Part shown: piece by piece, positions 1 to 14,460 of the stretch
Numbering within the stretch: position 1 is the first letter of the stretch
Layout of the letters: each line of letters opens with the position of its first letter
Assembly (NCBI RefSeq): GCF_004801855.1
Contig: NZ_SSTC01000019.1
Span: 1 to 33,859, forward strand
Source of the DNA: Pseudomonas sp. A-1
Lineage (GTDB): Bacteria; Pseudomonadota; Gammaproteobacteria; Pseudomonadales; Pseudomonadaceae
Length of the DNA stretch: 33,859 bases
Direction of reading: 5' to 3'
The notes under the pieces: generated by a model
Databases searched by the model: none
The model's input: only the letters and a program-made list of their open reading frames with translations
Told to the model about the DNA's origin: nothing
Made by a program: the position numbers and the translations under genes

Positions 1-177
1 CTGATCTCGGTGGTCGGCGACCTGACCGAGAGCATGTTCAAGCGTCAGTCCGGCATCAAGGACAGCAGCAGCCTGCTGCCCGGCCACGGCGGCGTGCTGG
101 ATCGCATCGACAGCCTGACGGCGGCGGTGCCGATGTTCGCCGTGCTGCTCTGGCTGCACGGCTGGGGAAGCCTGTGA
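1..177 (+). CDS. cdsA: Phosphatidate cytidylyltransferase, C-terminal end only
   Basis: The last 58 codons of CDP-diglyceride synthase, an inner-membrane enzyme that makes CDP-diacylglycerol from phosphatidate and CTP for phospholipid synthesis. The window opens inside the gene. The family signature is complete and visible: S-x-F-K-R, then K-D, then P-G-H-G-G-x-L-D-R-x-D at residues 11-37 of the fragment, followed by a final hydrophobic helix ([12 protein letters not shown]). The stop TGA (175-177) overlaps the GTG start of dxr by four bases, so the two are almost certainly co-translated. The identification rests on the signature plus the cdsA-dxr-rseP order conserved in gammaproteobacteria. 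Confidence 0.95.
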   Translation: MISVVGDLTESMFKRQSGIKDSSSLLPGHGGVLDRIDSLTAAVPMFAVLLWLHGWGSL

Positions 178-1355
178 AGCAGATAACCGTACTCGGGGCG
201 ACCGGTTCCATCGGTCTCTCCACCCTCGACGTCGTCGCCCGTCATCCCCACGACTACCGCGTCTTCGCCCTGACCGGCTTCAGCCGGCTGGCCGAGCTGG
301 AGCGCCTGTGCCTGCTGCATCGCCCGCGCTTCGCCGTGGTGCCGACGGCCGAGGCGGCGCGCGTGCTGCAGGATGGTCTGCGTGGCGCCGGGCTGGATAC
401 CGAGGTGCTGGTCGGCGAGTCGGGCTTGTGCACGGTCGCCGCCCACCCGGAGGTGGATGCGGTGATGGCCGCCATCGTCGGCGCCGCCGGGCTCAAGCCG
501 ACCCTGGCCGCGGTGCAGGCGGGCAAGCGCGTGCTGCTGGCCAACAAGGAGGCGCTGGTGATGTCCGGCGCCCTGTTCATGCAGGCGGTGCAGGCCCACG
601 GCGCCGAGCTGCTGCCGATCGACAGCGAACACAACGCCATCTTCCAGTGCATGCCCGGCGACTACGGCCAGGGCCTGGGGCGGGTCGGCGTGCGGCGCAT
701 CCTGCTCACCGCCTCCGGCGGGCCGTTCCGCTGCTGGCCGCTGGAGCGCATCGCCGAAGCCACGCCGCAGCAGGCCTGCGCCCATCCCAACTGGGCGATG
801 GGGCGCAAGATCTCGGTCGACTCGGCGAGCATGATGAACAAGGGGCTGGAGCTGATCGAGGCCTGCTGGCTGTTCGATGCGCGCCCGGCCCAGGTCGAGG
901 TGGTGGTCCATCCGCAGAGCGTGATCCATTCGCTGGTCGACTACGTCGACGGTTCGGTGCTGGCCCAGCTGGGCAATCCGGACATGCGCACGCCCATCGC
1001 CCATGCCCTGGCCTGGCCGCGGCGCATCGACTCCGGGGTGGCGCCGCTGGACCTGTTCGCCATCGCCCGCCTCGACTTCGAGGCGCCGGACGAGCGGCGT
1101 TTCCCCTGCCTGAAGCTGGCGCGCCAGGCGGCCGAGGCGGGCGGTACGGCGCCGGCGCTGCTCAACGCCGCCAACGAGGTGGCGGTCGCCGCCTTCCTTG
1201 ACGAGCGCATCCGCTTCGTCGACATTGCCCGAATGATCGAGGCGGTGCTCGAGCGCATCCCTGCCGTTGCCGTCCGCGAGCTGGACACCGTGCTGCAGGC
1301 CGATGCCGAGGCGCGTGCCGCCGCGCAGGACTGGCTTGGCCGCTGCGGACACTGA
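174..1355 (+). CDS. dxr: 1-deoxy-D-xylulose 5-phosphate reductoisomerase
   Basis: Cytosolic enzyme of the MEP isoprenoid pathway; it rearranges and reduces DXP to 2-C-methyl-D-erythritol 4-phosphate with NADPH and a divalent metal. The 393-residue product has the usual family length. The N-terminal NADPH-binding motif GATGSIG lies at residues 8-14. The metal ligands D150 and E152 sit in [11 protein letters not shown], and the third ligand is E226 in NKGLELIEA. The substrate-contacting stretch ASGGPF starts at about residue 180, and [21 protein letters not shown] follows at 204-224. The start is GTG at 174, inside the cdsA stop; the N-terminus [14 protein letters not shown] aligns well with E. 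coli Dxr and no better start lies upstream. rseP follows after a 16-base gap. Confidence 0.97.
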   Translation: MKQITVLGATGSIGLSTLDVVARHPHDYRVFALTGFSRLAELERLCLLHRPRFAVVPTAEAARVLQDGLRGAGLDTEVLVGESGLCTVAAHPEVDAVMAAIVGAAGLKPTLAAVQAGKRVLLANKEALVMSGALFMQAVQAHGAELLPIDSEHNAIFQCMPGDYGQGLGRVGVRRILLTASGGPFRCWPLERIAEATPQQACAHPNWAMGRKISVDSASMMNKGLELIEACWLFDARPAQVEVVVHPQSVIHSLVDYVDGSVLAQLGNPDMRTPIAHALAWPRRIDSGVAPLDLFAIARLDFEAPDERRFPCLKLARQAAEAGGTAPALLNAANEVAVAAFLDERIRFVDIARMIEAVLERIPAVAVRELDTVLQADAEARAAAQDWLGRCGH

Positions 1356-1371
1356 GTCCGGAGGTTTTTCG

Positions 1372-2724
1372 ATGAGCGCGTTGTATATGATCGTCGGCAC
1401 CCTGGTCGCCCTGGGTGTGCTGGTCACTTTCCACGAATTCGGTCACTTCTGGGTGGCGCGGCGTTGCGGCATCAAGGTGCTGCGTTTCTCGGTGGGCTTC
1501 GGTGCGCCGTTGCTGCGCTGGCATGACCGCCACGGCACCGAGTTCGTGATTGCCGCCATCCCGCTGGGCGGCTACGTGAAGATGCTCGACGAGCGCGAGG
1601 GCGAGGTTCCCGCGGCGCTGCTCGAGCAGGCGTTCAACCGCAAGAGCGTACGCCAGCGCTTCGCCGTGGTCGTCGCCGGACCGCTGGCCAACTTCCTGCT
1701 CGCCATCCTGTTCTTCTGGGTGGTCGCCATGCTCGGCAGCCTGCAGGTGCGCCCGGTGATCGGCAGCATCGAGCCGGGCAGCCTGGCGGAGCAGGCCGGG
1801 GTGATGGCCGGCGCCGAGGTGCTGGCGGTGGACGGCCGGGCGGTGCAGGGCTGGAGCGAGGTCAACCTGCAGCTGGTGCGCCGTCTCGGCGAGAGCGGCA
1901 GCCTGCGCCTGCGCCTGCAGGAGCCGGACTCCAGCGTGCAGAGCGAGCGCACCCTGACCCTGGATGGCTGGCTCAGGGGAGCCGAGGATCCCGATCCGTT
2001 GGCGGCGCTGGGCATCCGTCCGTGGACGCCGAGGATCGAGCCGGTACTGGCCCAGCTCGATCCCCAGGGGCCGGCGCAGGCCGCCGGGCTGGAGGTCGGC
2101 GATCGCCTGCTGAGCCTGGACGGGGTGGGGCTGGACGACTGGCAGCAGGTGGTCGAGCGGGTGCGCGAGCGCCCGGGGCAGCGGGTGAGCCTGCGGGTCG
2201 AGCGCGATGGCCAGGCGCTGGACGTCAGCCTGACCCTGGCCGCTCGCGGCGAAGGCAAGGCGCGCAGCGGCTACCTCGGGGCCGGCGTCAGCGGCGGCGA
2301 ATGGCCGGCGCAGATGCTTCGTGAAGTCCGTCACGGTCCGCTGGAAGCGGTGGGCGAAAGCCTCGGGCGGACCTGGTCGATGAGCCTTCTGACCCTCGAC
2401 TCGATCGGCAAGATGCTGTTCGGCGAGCTCTCGGTAAAAAACTTGAGCGGCCCGATAACGATTGCTAAAGTGGCCGGCGCTTCGGCCCAGTCTGGGGTGG
2501 GAGATTTCCTGAGCTTCCTCGCCTACCTGAGTATCAGCCTCGGCGTGCTCAACCTGCTGCCGATTCCGGTCCTCGATGGCGGGCATCTGCTGTTCTATAT
2601 GGTCGAATGGGTCCGTGGCCGGCCGCTGTCGGAACGGGTGCAGGCGCTCGGCATGCAGATAGGCATCAGCCTGGTGGTCGGCCTGATGCTTCTCGCCCTG
2701 TTTAATGACATCAGCCGGCTGTAA
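1372..2724 (+). CDS. rseP: Site-2 zinc metalloprotease RseP (MucP type)
   Basis: Inner-membrane intramembrane protease of 450 residues that cuts the anti-sigma factor (RseA/MucA) after its first periplasmic cleavage and so releases sigma-E/AlgU. The zinc motif HEFGH is at residues 21-25 in the first membrane helix, and the third ligand D402 lies in PIPVLDGGH. Between them are a GGYVKM segment, a second membrane helix (AVVVAGPLANFLLAILFFWVV), and two PDZ domains (roughly 115-190 and 205-285). The ATG at 1372 was chosen because GGAGG (1360-1364) precedes it and the protein then begins MSALYMIVG, as in relatives; the same frame is open further upstream inside dxr but lacks a ribosome site. A strong terminator follows the gene. 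Confidence 0.97.
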   Translation: MSALYMIVGTLVALGVLVTFHEFGHFWVARRCGIKVLRFSVGFGAPLLRWHDRHGTEFVIAAIPLGGYVKMLDEREGEVPAALLEQAFNRKSVRQRFAVVVAGPLANFLLAILFFWVVAMLGSLQVRPVIGSIEPGSLAEQAGVMAGAEVLAVDGRAVQGWSEVNLQLVRRLGESGSLRLRLQEPDSSVQSERTLTLDGWLRGAEDPDPLAALGIRPWTPRIEPVLAQLDPQGPAQAAGLEVGDRLLSLDGVGLDDWQQVVERVRERPGQRVSLRVERDGQALDVSLTLAARGEGKARSGYLGAGVSGGEWPAQMLREVRHGPLEAVGESLGRTWSMSLLTLDSIGKMLFGELSVKNLSGPITIAKVAGASAQSGVGDFLSFLAYLSISLGVLNLLPIPVLDGGHLLFYMVEWVRGRPLSERVQALGMQIGISLVVGLMLLALFNDISRL

Positions 2725-2740
2725 CCTGCCACGCATTGCG

Positions 2741-2771
2741 GAGCTGCCGCCTGGGGCGGCAGTTCCTTTTT
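2741..2771 (+). terminator. Rho-independent terminator between rseP and bamA
   Basis: An 11-bp stem (2741-2751 with 2755-2765, containing one G-T pair) closes a three-base loop and is followed by TTTTT at 2767-2771. It lies 16 bases after the rseP stop. It implies that much bamA transcription starts downstream of it, or that readthrough from rseP is attenuated. Confidence 0.75.
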
Positions 2772-2800
2772 AGTCAGTCTGAAAAGTTAGAAAGGACTTC

Positions 2801-5146
2801 ATGAAACGCTTGCTGCTACCGGCGGTAATTGCCGCGCTGATCACCGCCGAGGTTCACGCCGAGTCCTTCACGATCACCGACATTCGCGTCAACGGCCTGC
2901 AGCGGGTATCCGCCGGCAGCGTGTTCGGCGCCCTGCCGCTCAACGTCGGCGACGCGGTCGACGACCGTCGCCTGGTCGAGGCGACCCGCTCGCTGTTCAA
3001 GACCGGTTTCTTCCAGGACATCCGCCTCGGTCGCGAGGACGGCGTGCTGGTGGTCGACGTGGTCGAGCGCCCGTCGATCTCGGCGATCGAGATCGACGGC
3101 AACAAGGCCATCGCCACCGATGATCTGCTCAAGGGCCTCAAGCAGTCCGGCCTGGCCGAAGGCGAGATCTTCCAGCAGGCGACCCTCGAGGGCGTGCGCA
3201 ACGAGCTGCAGCGCCAGTACGTGGCGCAGGGCCGCTACTCGGCGAGTATCGACACCGAGGTGGTCAGCCAGCCGCGCAACCGGGTCGCCCTGAAGATCAA
3301 GATCAACGAGGGTTCGGTCGCCGCCATCCAGCACATCAACATCGTCGGCAACAAGGTGTTCTCCAGCGAGGAGCTGGCCGGCCTGTTCGAGCTGCGCACC
3401 ACCAACTGGCTGTCGTTCTTCCGCAACGACGACAAGTATTCCCGCGAGAAGCTGTCCGGCGACCTCGAGCGCCTGCGTTCCTACTACCTGGATCGCGGCT
3501 ACATCAACATGGACATCACCTCCACCCAGGTGTCCATCACCCCGGACAAGAAGCACGTCTACGTCACCGTCAACATCGACGAGGGCGAGCGCTACACGAT
3601 CCGCGAGGTCAAGCTGGCCGGCGACCTGCGCGTGCCGGAGGAAGAGGTGCGCAAGCTGCTGCTGGTCAAGGAAGGCCAGGTGTTCTCGCGCAAGGTGATG
3701 ACCAGCACCTCCGAGCTGATCACCCGCCGCCTCGGCAACGAGGGCTACACCTTCGCCAACGTCAACGGCATCCCCGAGCCGCACGACGAGGACAACACCG
3801 TCTCGCTGACCTTCGCCGTCGACCCGGGCAAGCGCGCCTACGTCAATCGCATCAACTTCCGCGGCAACACCAAGACCGAGGACGAGGTGCTGCGCCGCGA
3901 GATGCGCCAGATGGAAGGCGGCTGGGCCTCGACCTACCTGATCGACCAGTCGAAGACCCGCCTCGAGCGCCTCGGCTACTTCAAGGAGGTCAACGTCGAG
4001 ACCCCGCCGGTGCCGGGCACCGACGACCAGATCGACGTCAACTACAGCGTCGAGGAGCAGCCGTCCGGCTCGATCACCGCCAGCGTCGGCTTCGCCCAGA
4101 GCGCCGGCCTGATCCTTGGCGGCTCGATCAGCCAGAACAACTTCCTCGGCACCGGCAACAAGGTCAACGTCGGCCTGACCCGCAGCGAGTACCAGACCCG
4201 CTACAACTTCGCCTTCACCGATCCGTACTGGACCGAGGACGGCGTCAGCCTCGGCTACAACATGTTCTATCGCACCACCGACTACGACGACCTCGACGTC
4301 GACGTGTCGAGCTACTCGGTGGACAGCCTCGGTGCCGGCATCAACCTCGGCTATCCGATCAGCGAGACCTCGCGCCTGACCTACGGGCTGTCGGCCCAGC
4401 AGGACGACATCAAGCCCGGTACCTACACGGTCGACGAGATCAACGACTTCATCGCGGCCGAAGGCGACAGCTACACCAACTTCAAGGGCTCGATGGGCTG
4501 GTCGCAGTCGACCCTCAACCGCGGCATGTTCGCCAGCCGCGGCTACTCGCAGAGCCTGGTCGGCGAGATCACCCTGCCGGGCAGCGACCTGTCGTTCTAC
4601 CGCATCGACTACAACGGCCAGGTCTTCGTCCCGCTGTGGAAGAAGGACTACGCCCTGCGCTTCCATGGCCGCTTGGGCTATGCCGACAGCTACGGCTCGA
4701 CCAGCGAACTGCCGTTCTACGAGCACTACTACGCCGGCGGTTTCGGTTCGGTACGCGGCTTCGAGGAAAGCAGTCTCGGCCCGCGCAGCACGCCGGCCGC
4801 GGCCGATCCGGATCAGGATCCGCAACCCTTCGGCGGCAACGTCATCGTGCAGGGCGGTACCGAGCTGCTGTTCCCCCTGCCGTTCGTCAAGGACCAGCGC
4901 TCCCTGCGCACCGTGTTGTTCTGGGACGTCGGCAACGTGTTCGACACCAACTGCAGCGCCGCCCAGGAGGCGCGCGGCGAGGTCGGCTGCGACATCAGCC
5001 TGAGCGACATGGCCAGCTCGGTGGGCGTCGGCCTGACCTGGCTGACCGCGCTCGGCCCGCTGAGCTTCAGCCTCGGCATGCCGGTCAAGGAGCCCGAGAA
5101 CTCCGATACCCAGGTATTCCAGTTCTCCCTGGGACAGACTTTCTAA
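2801..5146 (+). CDS. bamA: Outer membrane protein assembly factor BamA
   Basis: Essential core of the BAM complex, which folds and inserts beta-barrel proteins into the outer membrane (the Omp85 homologue is called Opr86 in P. aeruginosa). The 781-residue precursor starts with a signal peptide, [20 protein letters not shown], cut before ESFT. Five POTRA domains occupy about residues 22-420; examples are [14 protein letters not shown] at the start of POTRA1 and [13 protein letters not shown] at POTRA3. The rest is a 16-strand barrel. The lid-locking VRGF motif is at 651-654. The protein ends with the classic C-terminal phenylalanine signature (FQFSLGQTF). AAAGGA at 2791-2796 supports the ATG. 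The periplasmic chaperone gene skp follows 46 bases later. Confidence 0.98.
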   Translation: MKRLLLPAVIAALITAEVHAESFTITDIRVNGLQRVSAGSVFGALPLNVGDAVDDRRLVEATRSLFKTGFFQDIRLGREDGVLVVDVVERPSISAIEIDGNKAIATDDLLKGLKQSGLAEGEIFQQATLEGVRNELQRQYVAQGRYSASIDTEVVSQPRNRVALKIKINEGSVAAIQHINIVGNKVFSSEELAGLFELRTTNWLSFFRNDDKYSREKLSGDLERLRSYYLDRGYINMDITSTQVSITPDKKHVYVTVNIDEGERYTIREVKLAGDLRVPEEEVRKLLLVKEGQVFSRKVMTSTSELITRRLGNEGYTFANVNGIPEPHDEDNTVSLTFAVDPGKRAYVNRINFRGNTKTEDEVLRREMRQMEGGWASTYLIDQSKTRLERLGYFKEVNVETPPVPGTDDQIDVNYSVEEQPSGSITASVGFAQSAGLILGGSISQNNFLGTGNKVNVGLTRSEYQTRYNFAFTDPYWTEDGVSLGYNMFYRTTDYDDLDVDVSSYSVDSLGAGINLGYPISETSRLTYGLSAQQDDIKPGTYTVDEINDFIAAEGDSYTNFKGSMGWSQSTLNRGMFASRGYSQSLVGEITLPGSDLSFYRIDYNGQVFVPLWKKDYALRFHGRLGYADSYGSTSELPFYEHYYAGGFGSVRGFEESSLGPRSTPAAADPDQDPQPFGGNVIVQGGTELLFPLPFVKDQRSLRTVLFWDVGNVFDTNCSAAQEARGEVGCDISLSDMASSVGVGLTWLTALGPLSFSLGMPVKEPENSDTQVFQFSLGQTF

Positions 5147-5192
5147 GCCCGTTGGGGCCTTTCACCCAACCGATTCGTATCAGGAGTTCATC

Positions 5193-5696
5193 GTGCGCAA
5201 GTTGACCCAAGCAATCCTGTTCGCCGCCGCTATGGTGAGCCTGCCGGCCTTCGCCGAAATGAAGGTGGCGGTACTCAACTATCAAATGGCCCTGCTCGAA
5301 TCCGACGCGGCCAAGAAGTACGCCGTCGATGCCGAGAAGAAGTTCGGCCCGCAGCTCAACCGCCTGAAGACCCTGGAGAGCGACGCCAAGCGCATCCAGG
5401 ACCGCCTGATGAAGGAGGGCGAGAAGATGGCGCAGAGCGAGCGCGAGCGTCTGGAACTCGAGTTCAAGCAGAAGGCCCGCGACTTCCAGTTCCAGTCCAA
5501 GGAGCTGAACGAGGCCAAGGCCATCGCCGACCGCGACATGCTCAAGCAGCTCAAGCCGAAGCTGGACAAGGCCGTCGAGGAAGTGATCAAGAAGGGCAAC
5601 TACGACCTGGTGCTGGAGCGCGGTGCCGTGGTGGAAGTCAAGCCGCAGTTCGACATCACCAAGCAGGTGATCGAGCGCATGAACCAGCTGCGCTGA
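5193..5696 (+). CDS. skp: Periplasmic chaperone Skp/OmpH
   Basis: Jellyfish-shaped trimeric chaperone that carries unfolded outer-membrane proteins across the periplasm to BamA. The 167-residue precursor has a clear signal peptide, [21 protein letters not shown], followed by [10 protein letters not shown], the first core strand. A long charged alpha-helical region (about residues 45-125) forms the tentacles. The start is GTG at 5193, supported by AGGAG at 5182-5186; no ATG in frame would keep the signal peptide. Its position between bamA and lpxD is the standard gammaproteobacterial arrangement and matches its role. Confidence 0.95.
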   Translation: MRKLTQAILFAAAMVSLPAFAEMKVAVLNYQMALLESDAAKKYAVDAEKKFGPQLNRLKTLESDAKRIQDRLMKEGEKMAQSERERLELEFKQKARDFQFQSKELNEAKAIADRDMLKQLKPKLDKAVEEVIKKGNYDLVLERGAVVEVKPQFDITKQVIERMNQLR

Positions 5697-5701
5697 TCGC
5701 C

Positions 5702-6760
5702 ATGAGTGCTTCCGTCCATACCCTTGGCGAGCTGGCCGCGCGCGTCGGCGCCGAGCTGCGCGGACCGGCCGGTCTGCCCATCGCCGGTCTGGCCGCCCTG
5801 CAGGACGCCGGCCCGCAGCAGCTGACCTTTCTCGCCAACGCGCAGTACCGCAAGCACCTGGCGACCTGCCAGGCCGGCGCGGTGCTGCTGACTCCGGCCG
5901 ATGCCGAGGGCTTCGCCGGCAATGCCCTGGTGCTGGCCAATCCCTACCTGGCCTTCGCCCAGCTGTCGCACCTGTTCGACCGCAAGCCGGTCGCCGTGCC
6001 CGGCATCCACCCGACGGCCATGGTCGCCGCGGATGCCGTGGTCGATCCGAGCGCCTCGGTCGGTCCCGGCGTGGTGATCGAGTCCGGCGCGGTGATCGGC
6101 GCGCGGGTGAGCCTCGGTGCCCATTGCGTGATCGGTGCGCGCAGCGTGATCGGCGACGACGGCTGGCTGGCGCCGCGGGTGACCCTGTACCACGACGTGC
6201 GCATCGGTCAGCGTGTGGTCATCCAGTCCGGCGCGGTGCTCGGCGGCGAGGGCTTCGGCTTCGCCAACGACAAGGGCGTGTGGATCAAGATCGCCCAGAT
6301 CGGTGGCGTGACCATCGGCGACGACGTCGAGATCGGCGCCAACACCACCATCGACCGTGGCGCCCTGGCCGACACGGTGATCGGCAACGGGGTCAAGCTC
6401 GACAACCAGATCATGATCGCCCACAACGTGCAGATCGGCGATCACACTGCCATGGCCGGCTGCTGCGGCATCTCCGGCAGCACCAGGATCGGCAAGCACT
6501 GCATGATCGCCGGCGGCGTCGGCATGGTCGGTCACATCGAGGTGTGCGATCACGTGTTCGTCACCGGCATGACCATGGTCACCCGCTCGATCACCGAGCC
6601 GGGGGCCTATTCCTCGGGCACGGCGATGCAGCCGGCGGCCGAGTGGAAGAAGAGCGCCGCGCGCCTGCGTCACCTTGACGACATGGCCAAGCGCCTGCAG
6701 CAGCTGGAAAAACAGCTCGCCGCCGTGACCCGGAGCGGGGATGGCTCATCTGATGCCTGA
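5702..6760 (+). CDS. lpxD: UDP-3-O-acylglucosamine N-acyltransferase
   Basis: Third step of lipid A synthesis: transfers a 3-hydroxyacyl chain from ACP to the 2-amino group of UDP-3-O-acyl-glucosamine. Cytosolic homotrimer of 352 residues. After an N-terminal uridine-binding domain (about 1-100), the isoleucine-patch hexapeptide repeats of a left-handed beta-helix run from about residue 105 to 320 (for example [21 protein letters not shown]). The catalytic histidine is H241 in [13 protein letters not shown]-terminal helix ([18 protein letters not shown]) closes the protein. It begins five bases after the skp stop and lacks a good Shine-Dalgarno site, so translation is probably coupled to skp. 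Confidence 0.97.
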   Translation: MSASVHTLGELAARVGAELRGPAGLPIAGLAALQDAGPQQLTFLANAQYRKHLATCQAGAVLLTPADAEGFAGNALVLANPYLAFAQLSHLFDRKPVAVPGIHPTAMVAADAVVDPSASVGPGVVIESGAVIGARVSLGAHCVIGARSVIGDDGWLAPRVTLYHDVRIGQRVVIQSGAVLGGEGFGFANDKGVWIKIAQIGGVTIGDDVEIGANTTIDRGALADTVIGNGVKLDNQIMIAHNVQIGDHTAMAGCCGISGSTRIGKHCMIAGGVGMVGHIEVCDHVFVTGMTMVTRSITEPGAYSSGTAMQPAAEWKKSAARLRHLDDMAKRLQQLEKQLAAVTRSGDGSSDA

Positions 6761-6805
6761 GGCACGCCTCCCCGTGTTCCATTTTTTGACCAAGGCTCCC
6801 ACACC

Positions 6806-7246
6806 ATGATGGATATCAACGAGATTCGCGAACTCCTGCCGCACCGCTACCCGTTCCTGCTGGTGGATCGGGTGGTGGAGATGGATCTCGAGGAAAAGCG
6901 CATCCGCGCCTACAAGAACGTGACCATCAACGAGCCGTTCTTCAATGGCCACTTCCCGGGCCATCCGATCATGCCGGGGGTGCTGATCATCGAAGCCATG
7001 GCCCAGGCCGCCGGCCTGCTCGGCTTCAGCATGATGGGGGCCAAGGCGGCCGCCGACACCCTGTACCTGTATGTCGGCTCCGACAACCTGCGTTTCCGCT
7101 CGCCGGTGACCCCGGGGGATCAGCTGATCCTCGAGGCCCGCGTACTCAGCACCAAGCGTGGCCTGTGGAAGTTCGAGTGCCAGGCCAGCGTCGACGGCAA
7201 GGCGGTCTGCTCCGGCGAGATCATCTGCGCGGAACAGAAGAAATGA
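6806..7246 (+). CDS. fabZ: 3-hydroxyacyl-ACP dehydratase FabZ
   Basis: Hot-dog-fold dehydratase of type II fatty acid synthesis; removes water from 3-hydroxyacyl-ACP. It competes with LpxA/LpxD for the same 3-hydroxyacyl-ACP pool, which explains its place between lpxD and lpxA. The product is 146 residues. Catalytic H49 lies in [15 protein letters not shown] and E63 in IIEAMAQ, the same numbering as P. aeruginosa FabZ. Two adjacent ATGs (6806 and 6809) give MMDINE or MDINE; the first is taken because relatives keep both methionines. Its stop TGA (7244-7246) overlaps the lpxA ATG. Confidence 0.97.
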   Translation: MMDINEIRELLPHRYPFLLVDRVVEMDLEEKRIRAYKNVTINEPFFNGHFPGHPIMPGVLIIEAMAQAAGLLGFSMMGAKAAADTLYLYVGSDNLRFRSPVTPGDQLILEARVLSTKRGLWKFECQASVDGKAVCSGEIICAEQKK

Positions 7247-8019
7247 GTCTGATCGACCCTCGCGCCATCATCGATCCGAGTGCCAGGCTGGCCGACTCCG
7301 TCGAAGTTGGCCCCTGGTCGATCATCGGTCCGAACGTGGAAATCGGCGAGGGTACCGTGATCGGTCCCCACGTGATCGTCAAGGGCCCCACGGTGATCGG
7401 CCGGCACAATCGCATCTACCAGTTCTCCTCGGTAGGCGAAGACACTCCCGATCTGAAGTACAAGGGCGAGCCGACCCGTCTGGTGATCGGCGACCACAAC
7501 GTGATCCGCGAAGGCGTCACCATCCATCGCGGCACCGTGCAGGATCGCTTCGAGACCACCATCGGCAACCACAACCTGCTGATGGCCTACGTGCACGTCG
7601 GCCACGACAGCGTGATCGGCGACCACTGCATCCTGGTCAACAACACCGCACTGGCCGGCCACGTGCACGTCGGCGACTGGGCGATCCTCTCCGGCTTCAC
7701 CCTGGTCCACCAGTTCTGCCATATCGGCGCGCACAGCTTCTCCGGCATGGGCACGGCGATCGGCAAGGACGTGCCGGCCTTCGTCACCGTGTTCGGCAGC
7801 CCCGCCGAGGCGCGCAGCATGAACTTCGAGGGCATGCGCCGGCGCGGTTTCAGCGACGAGGTGATGCACGCCCTGCGCCGCGCCTACAAGGTCGTCTACC
7901 GCAAGGGGCTGACCGTCGAGGAGGCGCTGGCCGACCTGGCCGCCGAGGCGGCGCAGTACCCGGAAGTGGCGCTGTTCTGCGACTCGGTGCGCAGCTCGAC
8001 CCGCGGCATCACCCGCTGA
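7243..8019 (+). CDS. lpxA: UDP-N-acetylglucosamine acyltransferase LpxA
   Basis: First enzyme of lipid A synthesis: transfers a 3-hydroxyacyl chain from ACP to the 3-OH of UDP-GlcNAc. The 258-residue length equals that of P. aeruginosa LpxA. It has a left-handed beta-helix of hexapeptide repeats (about 1-185) and a C-terminal helical domain. The catalytic base is H121 in [12 protein letters not shown]. The start ATG (7243) overlaps the fabZ stop as ATGA and gives [14 protein letters not shown], identical in register to homologues; the frame is open further upstream inside fabZ but that extension is not family-like. lpxB follows four bases after the stop. Confidence 0.97.
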   Translation: MSLIDPRAIIDPSARLADSVEVGPWSIIGPNVEIGEGTVIGPHVIVKGPTVIGRHNRIYQFSSVGEDTPDLKYKGEPTRLVIGDHNVIREGVTIHRGTVQDRFETTIGNHNLLMAYVHVGHDSVIGDHCILVNNTALAGHVHVGDWAILSGFTLVHQFCHIGAHSFSGMGTAIGKDVPAFVTVFGSPAEARSMNFEGMRRRGFSDEVMHALRRAYKVVYRKGLTVEEALADLAAEAAQYPEVALFCDSVRSSTRGITR

Positions 8020-8023
8020 CGCC

Positions 8024-9157
8024 ATGGCCCGTCCCCTGAAGATCGCCTTGGTCGCCGGCGAGGCGTCCGGCGACATCCTCGGCGCCGGCCTGATGCAGGC
8101 CATCAAGGCCCGCCACCCCGATGCCCGCTTCATCGGCGTCGGCGGGCCGCGCATGCAGGCCGAGGGCCTCGATTCGTACTTCCCGATGGAGCGCCTGGCG
8201 GTGATGGGCCTGGTCGAGGTGTTCGGCCGCCTGCCCGAACTGCTCAAGCGCCGCCGCGGCCTGATCCGCACCCTGATCGACGAGCGCCCGGACGTGTTCG
8301 TCGGCATCGATGCCCCGGACTTCAACCTCGGCGTCGAATTGAAGCTGCGCCAGGCCGGCATCCGCACCGTGCACTACGTCAGCCCCTCGGTGTGGGCCTG
8401 GCGGCAGAAGCGCGTGCTGAAGATCCAGCGCGCCTGCGACCTGATGCTCACCCTGTTTCCCTTCGAGGCGCAGTTCTACGAGGCACAGCAGGTGCCGGTG
8501 TGCTTCGTCGGTCACCCGCTGGCCGACGCCATTCCCCTGACGGCCGACCGTGTCGCCGCGCGCGCCGCTCTCGGCCTGCCGGAGCAGGGCACGGTGGTGG
8601 CGCTGCTGCCCGGCAGTCGCGGCGGCGAGGTCGAGCGTCTCGGCGGCCTGTTCCTCGACGCCGCCGAGCGCCTGCGCGCGCTGCGTCCGGGGCTGCGCTT
8701 CGTGCTGCCCTGCGCCAGCGCCGAGCGCCGCGCCCAGGTCGAGGCCATGCTCGCCGGGCGCGACCTGCAGGTCAGCCTGCTCGACGGCCGCTCCCACGAG
8801 GCTCTGGGCGCCTGCGATGCGGTGCTGATCGCCTCCGGCACCGCGACCCTCGAGGCGCTGCTGTTCAAGCGGCCGATGGTGGTGGCCTACCGGGTGGCGC
8901 CGCTGACCTACCGCATCCTCAGGCGGCTGGTGAAGAGTCCGTACATCTCGCTGCCCAACCTGCTGGCCGGGCGCCTGCTGGTCCCCGAGCTGATCCAGGA
9001 CGCCGCCACGCCGGAAGCACTGGCCGGCGCGCTGGCGCCGCTGATCGACGATGGCCAGGTGCAGACCGAGGGCTTCGATGCCATCCACCGCGCGCTGCGC
9101 CGCGGCGCCTCCGAGCGCGCCGCCGAGGCGGTGTTGCGGCTGGTGGAGGGCGCCTGA
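8024..9157 (+). CDS. lpxB: Lipid-A-disaccharide synthase
   Basis: GT19-family peripheral-membrane glycosyltransferase that joins UDP-2,3-diacylglucosamine and lipid X into the lipid A disaccharide. 377 residues. The N-terminal glycine-rich motif [13 protein letters not shown] lies near residues 10-22, the family-diagnostic SPSVWAWR at 120-127, and the C-terminal nucleotide-binding half contains [13 protein letters not shown] and [11 protein letters not shown]. It sits directly behind lpxA and shares one base with the rnhB start (TGATG at 9155-9159), which implies stop-restart translation into rnhB. Confidence 0.97.
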   Translation: MARPLKIALVAGEASGDILGAGLMQAIKARHPDARFIGVGGPRMQAEGLDSYFPMERLAVMGLVEVFGRLPELLKRRRGLIRTLIDERPDVFVGIDAPDFNLGVELKLRQAGIRTVHYVSPSVWAWRQKRVLKIQRACDLMLTLFPFEAQFYEAQQVPVCFVGHPLADAIPLTADRVAARAALGLPEQGTVVALLPGSRGGEVERLGGLFLDAAERLRALRPGLRFVLPCASAERRAQVEAMLAGRDLQVSLLDGRSHEALGACDAVLIASGTATLEALLFKRPMVVAYRVAPLTYRILRRLVKSPYISLPNLLAGRLLVPELIQDAATPEALAGALAPLIDDGQVQTEGFDAIHRALRRGASERAAEAVLRLVEGA

Positions 9158-9756
9158 TGCAGCTGGGTCTGGATTTCACCCTGGTCGAGGAGCTGGTCGC
9201 CGGCGTCGACGAGGTCGGCCGCGGTCCGCTGTGCGGTCCGGTGGTCACCGCGGCGGTGATCCTCGATCCGGCGCGTCCCATCGCGGGGCTCAACGACTCC
9301 AAGAAGCTCAGCGAGGCGCGCCGCGAGCGGCTGTTCGACGAGATCCGCGACAAGGCGCTGGCCTGGTGCATCGGTCGCGCCGAGGTCGAGGAGATCGACC
9401 GCCTGAACATCCTGCAGGCCACCTTCCTGGCCATGCAGCGCGCGGTCGAGGGGCTGCCCATCCAGCCGCGGCTGGCGCTGATCGACGGCAATCGCTGCCC
9501 GAAGCTCCTGGTGCCCAGCGCGCCGGTGGTCGGCGGCGACGCCAGGGTGCCGGCGATCGCCGCCGCCTCGATCCTCGCCAAGGTCAGCCGCGACCGCGAG
9601 ATGGCCGAACTGGATGCCCGCTATCCTGGTTACGGCATGGCCGGGCACAAGGGCTATCCGACGCCGGCGCATCTCGAGGCGCTCAGGCGCCTGGGGCCGA
9701 CGCCCATTCATCGGCGCTCCTTTGCGCCGGTCCGGGCGCTGCTCGATCCGTCCTGA
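9157..9756 (+). CDS. rnhB: Ribonuclease HII
   Basis: Cuts the RNA strand of RNA/DNA hybrids and incises at single ribonucleotides in DNA. 199 residues. The active-site motif [15 protein letters not shown] gives D18 and E19; a third acidic ligand is D110 in ALIDGN, and D146 lies in VSRDREM. The ATG at 9157 overlaps the lpxB stop by one base; an open frame extends far upstream inside lpxB but is only a shadow. The link to the following dnaE is conserved and fits replication maintenance. Confidence 0.96.
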   Translation: MQLGLDFTLVEELVAGVDEVGRGPLCGPVVTAAVILDPARPIAGLNDSKKLSEARRERLFDEIRDKALAWCIGRAEVEEIDRLNILQATFLAMQRAVEGLPIQPRLALIDGNRCPKLLVPSAPVVGGDARVPAIAAASILAKVSRDREMAELDARYPGYGMAGHKGYPTPAHLEALRRLGPTPIHRRSFAPVRALLDPS

Positions 9757-9779
9757 GCTAACCCATGCACTGCCTGTCC

Positions 9780-9802
9780 GGGCCCGGTACAATTCCGGGC
9801 CC
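9780..9802 (+). promoter_or_regulatory. GC hairpin with -10-like loop upstream of dnaE
   Basis: A perfect 8-bp inverted repeat (GGGCCCGG at 9780-9787 and CCGGGCCC at 9795-9802) encloses the loop TACAATT, which contains the good -10 hexamer TACAAT (9788-9793). No convincing -35 is seen 16-18 bases upstream, so the promoter reading is tentative. There is no U-tract, so it is not a classical terminator for rnhB. Confidence 0.4.
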
Positions 9803-9829
9803 AGTCGTTTCTGCGTCCACGGAATTGCC

Positions 9830-13348
<3,519 letters not shown>

Positions 13349-13374
13349 GGCGGGGTCCTCCGACCCTGCCAGGC

Positions 13375-13403
13375 TCGACCCGTGGCGCCCGATCCCGTAA
13401 AGT
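13375..13403 (+). promoter_or_regulatory. accA: Possible sigma70 promoter for accA
   Basis: TCGACC (13375-13380) and TAAAGT (13398-13403) are separated by exactly 17 bases, each matching four of six consensus positions. The -10 lies mostly in the loop of the hairpin listed as the dnaE terminator, so one small element may both end dnaE transcripts and start accA transcripts. Prediction from sequence only. Confidence 0.35.
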
Positions 13404-13417
13404 CGGGCGCCTGTTTT
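13384..13417 (+). terminator. Likely terminator after dnaE
   Basis: A perfect 9-bp stem (GGCGCCCGA at 13384-13392, TCGGGCGCC at 13403-13411) with a 10-base loop, followed by TGTTTT (13412-13417). It is 36 bases past the dnaE stop and upstream of accA. It overlaps a possible accA promoter whose -10 lies in the loop. Confidence 0.55.
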
Positions 13418-13456
13418 CCTGAGCCGAACAGTAACCCGCTCACCACGGATGCCTGC

Positions 13457-14407
<951 letters not shown>

Positions 14408-14428
14408 TCCACCGGCTATGCCGATCTG

Positions 14429-14457
14429 AAGGCTCCTGCGCTCCGGCGCGGAGCCTT
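14429..14457 (+). terminator. Hairpin after accA, probable terminator
   Basis: AAGGCTCC (14429-14436) pairs with GGAGCCTT (14450-14457), and the intervening bases add a four-pair inner stem. Only a short T-poor stretch (GCTGTAG) follows, so termination may be weak. Confidence 0.4.
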
Positions 14458-14460
14458 GCT

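Noticed and set aside
2816-4825. Long minus-strand open frame opposite bamA
   Set aside because: Antisense shadow of bamA with no domain, start signal or family-like composition.
6759-6770. Palindrome GAGGCACGCCTC at the end of lpxD as a terminator
   Set aside because: Two-base loop, five-base stem, and the T-run lies 12 bases away; too weak to support.
9614-9829. N-terminal extension of dnaE into rnhB
   Set aside because: The extension is the wrong frame of rnhB; DnaE homologues begin at the [11 protein letters not shown] segment.
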